In this document: positions 22,499 to 35,000 of the stretch, piece by piece | Numbering within the stretch: the stretch's first letter is position 1 | How the letters are laid out: each line of letters starts with the position of its first letter | Source of the DNA: Volvox africanus | Taxonomy: Eukaryota > Chlorophyta > Chlorophyceae > Chlamydomonadales > Volvocaceae | DNA: 64,000 nt | Assembly: GCA_030268105.1 (NCBI GenBank) | Contig: BSDZ01000021.1 | Span: 62,001 to 126,000, forward strand | Direction: 5' to 3' | Notes under the pieces: generated by a model | Told to the model about the DNA's origin: nothing | Database searches by the model: none | What the model saw: the letters and a program-made list of their open reading frames with translations, nothing else | Made by a program: the position numbers and the translations under genes

Positions 22499-24472
22499 TA
22501 CACGCTAAGGTTGTTTCCCTCGGAAACACTCACAATCATGCCCCTTCACTACAATTCCGTGAAACCCAGGTTCCCCCATAACCCGCCACTTTCAAGTGTA
22601 CCTCGTAAGCTTGGTTGGGTCTTGGCGCCGGGCGCCGGGACTCACGGTTACACTGTACAGCGTGTACAGGACCCCGGCTACACGGCGCCAAAGTTGCACA
22701 CAGGGTGCCACCCTGCCCTGCTTCGTACATCTTACCGGCGATATCCGAGCAGCACATTCAGGAGCATAACCGAGCTGCACTGACGTGGGTCCCACACCAC
22801 CGGGTGAAGCTCCTACATGGACGCCCTGCCCCCGTGCGTATCGTTCATACAGAATACAAAGACGCTGCTAGTTGTTGACTGCATTAACTATCTACACCAA
22901 ACCGGCTAGGAGCCATCCCCTCCGTGCTTTCCACAGCCATAAATGGCAATGTACGAGGGTAAATGCTGTATACACGTCCTCACACCTGCGCTAGCGGGTC
23001 GTGACAGGCTCACACAAGCGCCTATCCATAAGAAGAGTCTCTCGTTGGCCTCCTCTGGTTCCTGGCCACGAAACATACACATACCGCTCCCATCACGTGT
23101 TCTGCCCGGACCGGAAAGCTCAAGGAGGCTGAGCGTACGCATTGTGATTTGTTAGCGGTAGCGAGAGCGTTCCTCTTCAGCATAAACGAAAAGTACCTAG
23201 ACAATAACCACACGAAAGAATAAAAACGACGTTTCCTATATCATAAAGAACGCGTACACAAGCCACACTACGCACGCACGCATGCGGTAGGAAAATAACA
23301 CGGGAACAACTGGCTTAGTTTGCATGGAAACATGCTTTTGTGGGCCTTATCAGTTACTTTAGTCACTGATCTCTGGAAAAACACACCCCGGGCTGTACCT
23401 CGCTTACATAACCTCAGCCCCAGTATCACCGCAATCGTGTCCGTGCCAAGCAACAACAGCATACATTATAACTCCAACTCTTATCGTTGACTAGCTGCCC
23501 ATCCGTGGAAGGTAGACCGGAGGCGAGTCCTCGATGCTGTCCAAAGCAGACACCTCTGCCCATATCCCGGACTAATGAAAGCTTGCTGCCTTTTACGGCT
23601 TGCTTAGTACACAAAAGGAGCGATGCTATAGTCGCTTAGTTGCACTTGAACAAACGTCTTCGGGTAAAGACAGGCAAGAAGGGTTTAAGGTTCCCTCCAG
23701 ACTCGCATACGCAAGCAGCAGTCCTAAACAACACAGACGAACACAAGTTTACTCCCCCACGTGGAGATTCAGACCAAAGCCTGGCAAAGACTACACGGGG
23801 CCAGGGATAGTCAACAGGAGCAAAGTACGAAATATATGCAAAAAAAGATATCTAAAGGAGTTATTTAACTTCCTCAACTGTCGTTGCGGATTCGGCTTAC
23901 TGACATTTTAATATTGCGCGGTCAGCGCCTCGTGACGTCGTGAGGACAAGAAAGGCACATCCACGGTGGGCGCTTCCTTCCTTCCTCTCTTCCATTCAAA
24001 TCTCCGTGCAGCCACCCACAAAGAAAGTTTGGAGGGTCCGAAGCACCAAAGATCGGATGCAGTGGGGCAATCGCCTCCACCGGAACAAAACAAAACAGCA
24101 CTGCCTCCCCAGCACTGCCTCTCCAGCACTGCCTCCCCAGCACCAGCACTGCCTCCCTAACACTGCTTTCCCACCCCTGCTACTGCCACCCCTGCCGCTT
24201 GCATCAGGGAACCAGTTAAGTCCTAGTTTCCACACCCTCGTTAAGCGGCCGTCGAGGCCACGGCAGCCGAGATGGATCCAGCCCCCCCCTCTTTACCTCC
24301 GTGCAATGTGCCCTGCGCCTGTTGTGGCGTGTGCTGTGAGTGGCGCGGCGGTGGGGGCCCCACGGGAACAGGGGGTCCGTGCTCCCTGAGGCGCCGGACC
24401 TGCACCAGGGACCAGGAAGGTTACTGAAATCACGCATGCACGAAGAAGGAAGTTGAGGGACTGAAAAGGAAA

Positions 24473-24477
24473 TTACA
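24473..24477 (-). terminator. TGTAA poly(A) signal of the phosphatase gene
   Basis: TGTAA on the minus strand, about 70 nt downstream of the phosphatase stop codon. TGTAA is the usual polyadenylation signal in volvocine algae. Its position supports the stop chosen at 24548. Confidence 0.6.
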
Positions 24478-24547
24478 ACAAGCACTATAATGAGTTCCAT
24501 CCTCTCTTCCCATGCAAGGGATTCGCAAACCAACACCTCTATGGACG

Positions 24548-27500
24548 TCACCTGCTGATATCTGAATGCATTACAGGAGGCTCGCTCTGATACGCACGGC
24601 TATACCAGGGTCTGCGGCCGCCCCGAAACCGCTGCCCCGCCATTATAGACACCGTGCTTGCCTGACCGTCCTTCAGCACTTCCAGCACCTCCACAGGGCC
24701 GTCCCCGCAACCATGCGACATGCCGACATCCACCCGGATCACCCTCGACTCGCAGGCGCTGTTGATGCCTCGGGTCTGGACGGTATGACCCACCACCATA
24801 CGCCGTGCGCCAGGTATCGACTGTTGGTACGGGTTCAGAAAAGGCCACGGACCATGTCGCAAGAATCGGGGAGGGGATGTCGAGGCTCAGGTGGCGGTGG
24901 CGGCGGTGCCGGGCTTAAAAAAACAGGGTGCGTGTCGCAGCTCCTGCGGACCGATAGGTACGCAAAGGACAATCGGTGTGCTCTTAGGCTCATTGATGTG
25001 AGCTTTATATTGAGCCTCGCCTTGAAAATTATCTGCCGCGTCCCTGAAAACTGCGCAAATAGACGATGGGCTCACTGCCTTTCCTCGCCACCACATTCCT
25101 TATGTCATTGGGGTGGTTCCACGACGGGAACCAACGATCCCACCCCTTCACCAGTGTCTTAAAGATCCGCTAAAGATTACCATTCCAAGTGCCGCACCTC
25201 CAGTACGCTGCGCAGCGTCTCACAGTCGCAGCGCCGCTCGTCTGACGCGGAGAAGGCTCGTGCCCACACGATCGCGGATGCCCCGCGCAGGAAGGTGGGT
25301 GCCCTTGAGGGACCACCAAGCATCCACGACTGTGTCTCCCTGCGTCACAACCGCATGTTCGTAAGGCAACATAGTTGGTCCAAACGTGCATTCGTAAGTG
25401 TTCATGGCGCGGCTCATCGAGACGATGATATATATATCATAGGGTTAGGGTTAGGGTATAGCATAGGGTAAAGCCTATATATATATATATACATATAGAC
25501 AAACCCGTAAAGCACACCCCGCCCGCGAACCTGTTAATGCGCTCAAGCCCATACTCCACGTGGGACGGCAGCACGCCGCCATGCACAAACACATTGTCGC
25601 CCACCTGTGCCGGCAGCGGCAAAGGGGACGGAACAAGGGACCCAGGGCAGCGAGCCGCAAAAGTTCGGAGATGGACTAATTGAGCTGAGCCCCGCACCAA
25701 AATACGATCAACGAACCCCCGGCACAAGCTGGATGCCGATCAATCGCAAAAACATGTTTCACCCATGTCCAAGACCATGCAAATTGTCCGTATATCCACA
25801 TAAACCAGGAACGCGTTTCACCAGCCACTGGCAAACCAGGCATGGACTGAACCAAGCCATGTGGCATCCCGCAGCCACTCGTTCACACCCATCTCCCCTA
25901 CATTACGTAGCCTCCCGCGCACCTGAAGCACCGTCGATCGCGCTGCGAAGAAGCGCCGTGCGATTTCACCACCCGGCTGTAAAGCACGACTGCGCAGCCA
26001 GTTGTATGGCCGCAACCGCGACATTTGCGAAGTGGCCGAGGAGGAGGACGCTTGAGCCGCTGCTTCACGGCGCTCCTGTAACATCAGCGTGAGGACTCAC
26101 TTGGTGCTGAAGGTACGTGGACGCAAGAAGGACAGGATAGCTTCACGAAACGCCCTAGCCAATGTGCGCCCAATGACAAAGCGTCAATTACCTCCAGAGA
26201 ATACGAGACACGCCGCATTGCCCCGTGCCTGAAATGCCTCAAGAGGAACAGGTAGAGCTATGATGAGTATGAGTATGATGAGTATGATGAGTATGATGAG
26301 TATGATGATGATCGATGCTGGGATTGTGAGGCTGGCTGCGATGCATATCGTGAATCGGGGTGGATCGCATGTTATGTTGTTAGTTGTTTATGTTTCTCTT
26401 CCCCTCCTCATCCACACACAAATACGCTTCTAAAATGATATTGAAATAGCGCACCACTTGTTAGTGCTAAACTGCCGCTTCTTCAACCTTCCCGATTGAG
26501 ACTGATCGGCACAACCAGTTAACCCGGACGTCGATATATACGGCTGATAGTGGGGTTTTGCCCCTTTGTGTACCACCGCAGGCAAACACGGTAAGTACGG
26601 TAAGTTCGCGGCTCACATATCATGGATTAGTCCTGGACACTACTCCGGAGTATCCCACCTGCAGAGGGTCTGGTTGCCCTTCCGAGGCAGGGCAGCCGCT
26701 GCGGCGCTTCATAAGTGCGGTAAAATCCCGCCAGGTGGAGAAACCTAGCACCTCCAGATTAGCGCCTGAACAGCCACAGGTCAGGATATCGGTTGGGATA
26801 GACGCAGAATGGAGCAAGAGTTCATGCCTAGGCATCATAACCGGATGTACTGCCCTGTACTGGTCCGTTGCTCAAGGAGCCGGCTGCCCTCTTCGCGCAA
26901 GCACTATAGCATTCACTGTGGTGGCGAGGATCACATCTACATCCACCTTGAGCCCCAAGCCACTGGTCATCAGAGCCCGTTCGAAGCCATACATTGTCGC
27001 CAGCAGCTCGTAGGGGTTGCTTCTTCAACCCCCAAGCCACCCCGACGTATTTTTGGAAGGTGCGTTCGGCAGTGGCACCCCATCATTGGCGGATGCGATG
27101 CATCCAATCATGTCGGGGGCATGACTCATTGCATGTGCCGCAACCCACTTGGCGCCCAGTTAAGTCCCGTCCATACGGGCACCATAACGGCACGAGCCTC
27201 ATCCTGCCTCCACTCTCCATTCGTGCTCTCAGGGAAACCTCAACAGGACCCCACAAAGCGCGTGGTTCTCCCTCTCTCTCGCACCCGCGCGTGGGACCAG
27301 GGCCCCTCACCAGGCGTGGCGTAGCGGTGGTCCCCCATGGCGTTCATGGTTTCGTGGTTGCCATTGAGAAGGTACAGCTTGCCGCCTGCTGCCTCGGCCT
27401 CCAGCGCCAGGCGTTCCAGCATGATAAGAATTCGGATTTCGTGGTCGCCGCGGTCCAGGATATCACCGACCTAAGTCGGAGCGGGAGGAAGGGGTCGGGT

Positions 27501-28631
27501 AGGAGGTTTAAGCATGGAGGGGCGACAGAGGTTATACATACTCAGGGTATACATTGCACTGGTGAACTGAGGGTGCTTGGGGATGATGCTACCGAGGCAC
27601 AATGCTGCTGCTGGTGGTGTTCTTATTGAAGAGCAATCGATACGAACGTGAGACACAGTTGGATGTTTATGTGAGTCGCCAGGGACGCCATTCCCTTGAA
27701 ACTCTTCCATTATGTCCGGAGGATGTGACCCACATGGGCTTTAATTAAGTATCCGTTGTATGGGTACGAGGGCCGAGCGCAAAATAAAAGTATTTTCGAT
27801 GTAGCAGTATTGTAACGGTTGGCTGGGGCCCTCATGCAGAACCAATCACAATGGCAGGTGCCACACAATGGCGCCTTGATATTGGTGTCTGCAGGGCAAC
27901 GGACCGACGAGCTGTGACAGCACGGCCCGGCGATCAAAAATGGTGGATTGCCAGCAGCCAAAATGCAGAGCCAAGCCAGCGGGGTCGGTATCGAGGCAGC
28001 GGGTGAAGGTTGCTATCCCTGCACGATTTGGGTCACAACAGCCCACCTTGCCATGGCCGTTTTCATGTCTGGTGAACGATCTCCCCACAAAACCCTTTCC
28101 CCATAAGATCCGATTTCATTATACTTTTATTGCCAAACATTACACAGAAGAGTAAGGCATGCAACATTCACTTCGACTCCTGTTGAATTCTTTCTCTGTA
28201 TTCCCGTCCAGGTCCGATCTGAACCCTTGGAGCGCCAACCTGGACTGCCACCGTACTTCCGCCGCTCCACCGACCGTGCTCGTCCGTTAAGCCCGCCAAT
28301 CGAAATGCCCGTACTGCTTTATGATAGTCGCCATGAATGTCGCCAATCGCCACTAGCCGATCAGCTGCAGGGACGGCTGTGGGCACTGGTTCGGAGCGAC
28401 CCTGATAAACTTCATCACCGGGCAACGAGTCTTTCCGCCTGTTGTACGCTACCCACATCTGCAGTCCATTTTGACTTCCATTATATTAGTTACAAAGGAT
28501 TCTAACCTTATATGCCCCGCCGTCAGGGCCAGTAAGGCTACGAAATACGATACCTGCGCGAAGGACTTGACGCAAACATCGCATGCAGTTTCCGCTTTCG
28601 GAGAACTGAAGAGGAGGTCCAATATGCCCAT
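24548..28631 (-). CDS. Shewanella-like protein phosphatase (401 aa, 8 exons)
   Basis: Metallophosphoesterase of the PPP-like SLP family of plants and algae, a presumed Ser/Thr or Tyr protein phosphatase. Exons on the minus strand: 28631-28554, 28458-28240, 27470-27311, 26765-26659, 26075-25923, 25604-25531, 25339-25198, 24820-24548; all junctions keep frame. Metal and active-site motifs appear in family order: GDIHGD (65-70), GDILDRGD (101-108), GNHE (136-139), VGDNVFVHGG (240-249) and GHT (322-324). Family-specific segments include LQPGGEIARRFFA, VEYGLERINR, ASAIVWARAFS, RRCDCETLRSVLE and IRVDVGMSHGCGDGP. The N terminus (26 residues) shows no clear transit peptide, although many plant SLP proteins are plastidic. 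The linker between exons 4 and 5 is poorly conserved, so a small exon could be missing there. The stop is preceded by a donor-like AG/GTGACG, but a TGTAA signal follows within 70 nt. The gene is divergent from the next one. Confidence 0.93.
26259..26311. repeat. ATGATGAGT-type microsatellite
   Basis: Short tandem repeat of ATGATGAGT-like 9-mers in intron 4 of the phosphatase gene. Non-coding. Confidence 0.85.
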
Positions 28632-29088
28632 GGCTTGATAATTACCTGTGCTACAGTTGTGATTTCAGACAGTAACGAACAGATGGACTTGCATGTTATA
28701 GTCGAGTGATTAAAGTCATTGTTTAGGCCATAACGATGGCAACGATAGGTGGAAAACACGTAGTTCACGGATTCGTGTTCACATCGTCAGTTGCCACCAA
28801 CGGCGTCGTACCGTACAAGCCTCGTTTACGCTTAATGCATTACCTTAAACTACAATTGTTATTAATTCCTTATCGTGATCTCTGAGTGTTTTACATTTGA
28901 TATTAGGTTGCAGTGGTCATGCAGGACAAATCTACTTTGCATATTCTTTTACTGTGTAACGCAGATGAGTAAGAATACATGGAAATATGTTTCAAAATAG
29001 TGCTAATTAATTATGTCTTGATTCGATCAACGGGAGCTACGACATTTCTAAGCTTTTGACAACTTCTGGATGTGTGTGCCTAGTAAAC
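28632..29088. promoter_or_regulatory. 457-bp divergent intergenic region
   Basis: Separates the start codons of the phosphatase (minus) and the EF-hand/rhodanese gene (plus), so both promoters must lie here unless there are upstream non-coding exons. It is relatively AT-rich. I could not identify a clear TATA box for either gene. Confidence 0.5.
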
Positions 29089-32000
29089 ATGATGGACCGT
29101 AAAGAATCCTTACTCGAGGTTTTCCGTCTCATTGACGCAAGCAATGATGGGTGAGTATTGGCCGCTACAAGCTCCAGCCCAATTGTAGCCTTCCGTCATC
29201 CTTGTTTTCGCACCTTCAACTCTACCCGCAAACTATATATGCTATGACAAAACTTCAGATACCTGGATATTGAGTATTTGAAGGCACTCGCGACGAATAC
29301 TACGACGCAGGTATGGGAGGCCCTGGTATGCGTCCTGGGCGTCACGTTCTGGGCGGTCATCACAGGAAGGCAACTGTGTGTTAGATCTTATGCAGTATTA
29401 TATAACTGAACAGTTTTAAAAATCTGTCGGTAACACTGATGTTTTGAAGGGCACTGCGTGGCGCCTTTTTACTTGCCTGAGACTTCCGCATCTCATGTCT
29501 TCACGGTGCAGGGAAAGCTTGCGGAGGCGCAGGAGACAATATCATGGCTGGATCTAAACGGGGACATGCAGGTCTCCGCGGAGGAATTTGCGGAGGTGCG
29601 TATCCGCGGGTGGTACCAAATCCGCGTGCTGTAATAATGACCCATGGGTCCGCGTTGAACGGTCTGTGTCAGCGGGCCGTATCCTGTGGCCGCAATACAG
29701 CTGCTGTAAAGCTATGCTGCTCCAATTTCTATCTAACGTAATATACATTGGGATGTGAGCTCCAGCTCATGTGAACTGTACACATCGGCCCTCAGGTCTT
29801 GATACCATGGTTATGTTTTTCAGTTTCAGAGGGCCACGAACCGCGCATGACGTTTAGTGGACAGATATCAATCTATAATATAGGTCATCCAAGAGTGATA
29901 GGAGTAAGTTGTTTGAAGAATTGAGAACTAGCGGCAGATTACCAAGGCTGCCACGATTCCCAAAACTGTTGTGCAAATTCAAGACCAGGAAGACACTACC
30001 CACAATCCTACTAAAAGTCGTGATCTCTGGGCTGGCCGCATCATGCCAGTACCTCCAGAGAATTACCCTCTTACGTCCCGCCAGCTGTCCGCAATTCGGT
30101 TATGCGGCCCAGCAATCCACCGGAGCAGCGTCCATACGGAGGCCCTGGCCCACCTCTGCCTGCCTGATTGCTCTGATCCTCTCAATGATCCCTGGAGCTT
30201 ACAAGATGGCTCCCCCCTTTGCTAACGCACAATCCATTTCATCCACCATCCCCAGGTGTGGCTATTCGTGACCTCGGGCATGGATGAACAGGAGTTTGAA
30301 CAGTTTCTGGATGACATGAAGATGCACGCAGGTGCGAATACGCGGGGACGCGGCTCGGACCGGCCGCGAATGGGACCTGTAAGTCAGCGGTGGAAGGACA
30401 AAGCGGGGCGCGATCAGCACCGCATTGCGTGGCCACAAGTTGCAGCCGCACGCGGTCTCGGAGCTGCGAACTGTTGGTCCCCTCCACGGCCAGGGGCATG
30501 GCACAGAGCCATGAGGTGGTGATGCCATGCATGTATGTGTATATGTGTGTAGAGCGTGTGTGTTTCGACAGCTGCTGGACGTGATATGATGGACGTGACA
30601 GGGACAAGCAGCCCCTACCCTCCGACCCACGTGCTTTTAAATACACGCATCTATTTTGTTCCCCCTTCAGGTGCAGGCGCTGCCATTTCACGAGAGGCGA
30701 TGCTTGAACGAGTATTCAACGGGTTGGATCGTGACCACTCGGGGTGAGCTGGTGGAGGGCCAGGTGGTGGTGGTCTAGCGAGCGTTGCGCAGGTCATGTG
30801 GTGAGGGTGTGGAACACCGCGCTGCGGGTTGTGGAGCTGGCAAAAGGTTTGGAAAAGAAGATGGAAGAACTAAGGAGGGCTTCTACACGAGTCCCACAGA
30901 CACTGATTCGGCTTTGCGCTGTTGACACTGGGATGTGAGTGTTTTATGGGTGTAAGACGTGGTGGAATATTTTGTTCGCATACGCTTGGTGGCTGGGAGG
31001 CACTATCAAGCCGTCCTTTGCTGGCTGCAAGAAAGCCTGGATCTGGCCGCATCCGTAACCCCCGAACCTGTAAACCCTGTCCCGACGGTGTGTCTTTGCG
31101 CACTTCAGAACGCTATCTTAGTTGGTCGTTTCAAGGCATAATTGTCGACCGCATTTACCCACCATGTACTGCCCTCACACATCACATGCAGGTTCATTGA
31201 GATGCACGAGCTGAAGACCTTGGTTGGCGGCGTGGCGCCGGCGGTGGGTGCAACGACGAGGGGTGACTGATGGGGGCAAGAGGAGTTTGGCAGGCTTTGC
31301 GGGTGTGGGGGGGAGGGGGGGTGCGTGAAGGGGGGTGTTTTTGTTTTGGCGCTGTTGTCTGTTGATTGATCCCCGTCTTAAGGAGACGCCCCTAATTATA
31401 AAGTTTGGCCCATAATCCGCAACATAATTACCAGTAAAGTTTACCACACTGCCACAAGTCTTCCTGCCGCATACACCTGCCCATGTAACGCCCTAGGCGA
31501 CTGTACATGGGGGCGGTCTTGGTTGTGTTGGGCTAGCAGCCCGCCACCGACAGCACCAGCTTCTGGTCCCCATCTGCTGATATCCCCCACGGGGCTGTGC
31601 AGGAGTCTGTGGAGCGCGCCCAGGGAACATTGCGGATGTTCGACACTAACCAGGACAGCAAGGTCTCAATGGACGAATTCCTGAGCGTGTTCGAGTTCCT
31701 GGTGCAGGATATGGGAGATGCGGAGTTCCGGGTAGGTGGTGGGTTCCGGGTTTGGGAGGGTTGCGCGAGAGGAAGGCGGGTGCGGAGCCGCCGACTGCAA
31801 ACCCAGGTTAGGGGCACACCTTGCAGGGAAGCGGTACTGACCTAAATACTGGGAATGATGGAGATTGGGGACGTATTGGGACGTGTTGGTGCTCGTGCAA
31901 GAGGGAGAGGGATGCTTATGCGTGTAGCAATCCAAATGTTGTCAGCCCCGTGTGTTCATATTCTTGTGGTCCTTCTCGTGGCCCTTACCCTGTGCCGCAC

Positions 32001-35000
32001 CGCACCCTATCTTTTCTCTCTACACGAATAGGTCTTCATCTCAAATCTGGCCGAGAAAGGCTTTGAGGCTCTGTATGAGGGGGACTACCGACACCCGCAC
32101 GGTGAGGAGAGGGCCGGGCTGGGGATCGCGAGCGTAACACACGTACTTGGTCTTTACCTTTCCAGCGCCAATGCCTCATGAGTGGTTCCGCGGCTAGCAG
32201 GAATCAGGCCCATCTCCACACGTTTGCAAATGTTGTGTACATAGCGTCATCGGTTGTACAAACTCTCTCGGGGCGATGCGATGGGTTTCCGCGTGCGTCT
32301 GCGGCTAGGGTCGGCAGAGAGCATCCCTGGTCAGAACCACATAAGGCTTTGTGGAAGCGTGCGCTCGATGATCCCTGCCCTGACCCGCCCCTCGGCTCGC
32401 TGGCTCGCCTGTCTGTATCTTTTTGCGCCTCGTAACACTCTGTGTTGTGCTGCGTCCTGGGTGCCGCAAAACACATGCCTCTCTCGGGATGCATATCTCC
32501 AAACATGAGCTAGACCCCCAGACTCCCGTCGCCTCTTGCTCCCGCCGCTGCCACTGCCACTGCCACTGCCACTGCCGCTGCCACTGCCACTGCCGCTGCC
32601 GCTGCCACTGCCACTGCCACTGCCACTGCCACTGCCACTGCCACTGCCACTGCCACTGCCGCCATGGCTCGCGCAGGCTGCCGCGCATGGCTCGAGGCTG
32701 AGGTGCTGCCCACGCTGAAGCAGGGTTTACTGGAGCTGGTGAAGGAGGTCGAGAAGGACGTCCTGGACGTAAGATAGCGCTAGGCGGGGCCAGGGGAGGG
32801 TTAAGAGAGCTCCGGGCCGCAGCAAGGGGGGGTGGGACTCGACGAAGTAGTTTTAGTCGCGGTTTTGCGCCGAACATGTGTTTGTGGGCACCGGAATGGG
32901 GTGAAGGGCCTTAGGACGCGTACTTGCTCGAAAACCCCCACATAGGCCTGGGGCGTTGGGACCTGCGATGCAGGCTGGATATTTGGGCAGGCTCGATCGA
33001 TCTTTCAAGGAGGAAGGGACTCTGGGGCATCTTAAGTGGCAGCTTAAGGCCCCGCCTCCTCCACACCGCCTGCTGATACGCACCCGCCCGATTAGGGACT
33101 GGCAAATGAAGCTTGGTTTCCTGAAGTCCTGAAGTCGAAGTCCTGGGGGACCGCACCTTCGCGGCAGGGCGCGCCCACCCCCTATTCCGTGCGCTGAAGT
33201 ACCGTCCAATACGGGTTCCTTCGAATTTTCACATCTGCGCATTATTAGGAATTGCTCACACTTGCTGATATAATGCCTTGTCACGACGAATCGCGTTACC
33301 AGTTCATGGATCGTACTTTATGCGTCGTCAGTCCAACGTAGTACGGCGTGACAGGCGGCTGCATGGCCTCTTAAAACCCAACCCAATGTGCCCCCGTTGC
33401 AGCTCGCGACGGGTCTCCCGTGGGATGAAGGAGAGCACATGCCTCGTGGCTGGCGGCCCTTCTCACCCATGCGGTGGCTGTCGGAGTGGTTGTTGAATGC
33501 GGCCATGGGGGGCCGCCAGAGAACCACAGAGCAGGGGCTCGACGCCGAGGGCGGCGAGGGGCAGGGGCTTGTGCCTGTGAAGAATCTTGAGGCCATGTCA
33601 CGCGAGGAGAAGGTGGTATACCTGTTCAACCAAATAGACGTCAATGGCAGCGGGTGAGAGGCGACACGCGCGTCGTGGCGTCTGTTTGTGCGTGCGTGAG
33701 TGTGTGTGCGTCTGCGTGTGTGTTTGTGTGGCATTCGGTAGTGTGTTCCCTTCAGCGTCAATATTTGTATAGCCCAGCCACCTGACCTTCCTGGACTGTT
33801 CTTATTCCTCCCGTCCCTGCGCAGCTCAGCACTGGTCTCCGTAGCCAATACAGCCCTCACCTCCTCTTTAAACCCATCTTTCCACTCATCTTCATCTTGC
33901 GTTAGGCTTGCATATGGCTCCCGTACCTGGAACCCTCTCCAGACATATATACATATATATGGGTAGGTAGGTGCAGTGTGTGTGTGTGTGTGCATGCACA
34001 GCCTCCTGCGCAGGCCCTAATCATAATATCTTCCTGTCCTGTGGGTTCGCTCCACCCAGTTCCTTTCCCTCCAACTCCCACTCCGACCCGCGCCCTTAGC
34101 TCCATACCCAGCTCCCACCTGGTGTCGATGGCGGAGGTCATCTTCGCGGACGGGTTCGGGGGGGTGCGCGACGCACGCAGCACTATCATCGAGCCGGTGC
34201 TCGCGGGCCTCGGAGTAAGCCCCATCGACGGGATAGTGGACCTGGAGCAGTTCCAAGTGGCCATCGCGCAGATGGTGGGTGCAACGGCTGAGGATTGTCC
34301 CTGATTTCACCCGTGTTGTGGTGCAACCTGCGCTGTACGATATATGTGCTTCCCTACTATAACTCCCGTATTCCCTACGCTGTATTATATCTGTAATATT
34401 CAACCAGGAATAGACAGCACAGCTTATCTCTCCAACGCCTCAGTGATTATTGAAAGGCCGGCAGGCTTTCTTATTGGTATACGCTGGGGAGTGATATTTG
34501 GCTAGGACTGCCACCAATGCTAAATGTAAAAAGGGGTTTCGATTACGGGTATCTTATCGACGTGGAGGGGCGGTTACTTTGAAAACTACCCTCACACTTA
34601 AGGACGTGGGTGGAAAGGACGTCGGCCACGTTGGGAAAAGCCCAGTGCCTAGAGCCCGGCAGGGCGCTAACCTTTCCAACAGCCCTTCACAGCTCCCTCT
34701 CGGTTCCCTGCTTATAAGCTTATCTTGTTGATCCCTTTGGCTCTCGAAGCCGTTGATGATCTCCCCCGTGACGCCGCCGCCTTCCGTTCTCCCCCAGACT
34801 TCAACTCTGAGCGATAACGATTTCGATGAGGCAGCCCGCATCGTAGCGGCGCAGCGAGATTGGCGCTACTGCCGCAGCCGGGCTGACAAGTTCAGGTGCG
34901 GCAGGCCTACGGCCAGGCTGAGGAGTGCGCATGCGGGGATGGATACATGCAAACTGGCTCCGCAAGGCCTCGGCGGCAATCATGCATGGGATGCTCGCTC

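Larger units (their letters stand above)
19409..24472. other. 5-kb spacer with no confident gene
   Basis: It contains a (CA)n microsatellite, a possible coiled-coil fragment on the minus strand (20560-20829) and several open frames without recognisable domains. The longest is 21784-22338 (+), 184 codons, which has mixed codon choice and no family signature. At about 24,100-24,190 there are short direct repeats of CAGCACTGCCTCCC. No pherophorin-like third copy was seen. Confidence 0.45.

Noticed and set aside
24216..24551. Possible extra C-terminal exon of the SLP phosphatase (minus strand)
   Set aside because: A donor-like AG/GTGACG overlaps the stop and the downstream sequence is GC-rich and open. 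But TGTAA lies 70 nt after the stop, and the extension has no resemblance to SLP proteins.
32305..32877. Frames with Leu-Pro, Cys-His or Ala-Val repeats
   Set aside because: They translate the intronic CTGCCA array; no conserved domain.
33318..33995. 225-codon minus-strand open frame opposite exon 10 of the EF-hand/rhodanese gene
   Set aside because: Shadow frame. The plus strand carries the DPY30-like helix and an EF-hand loop with splice sites in phase.
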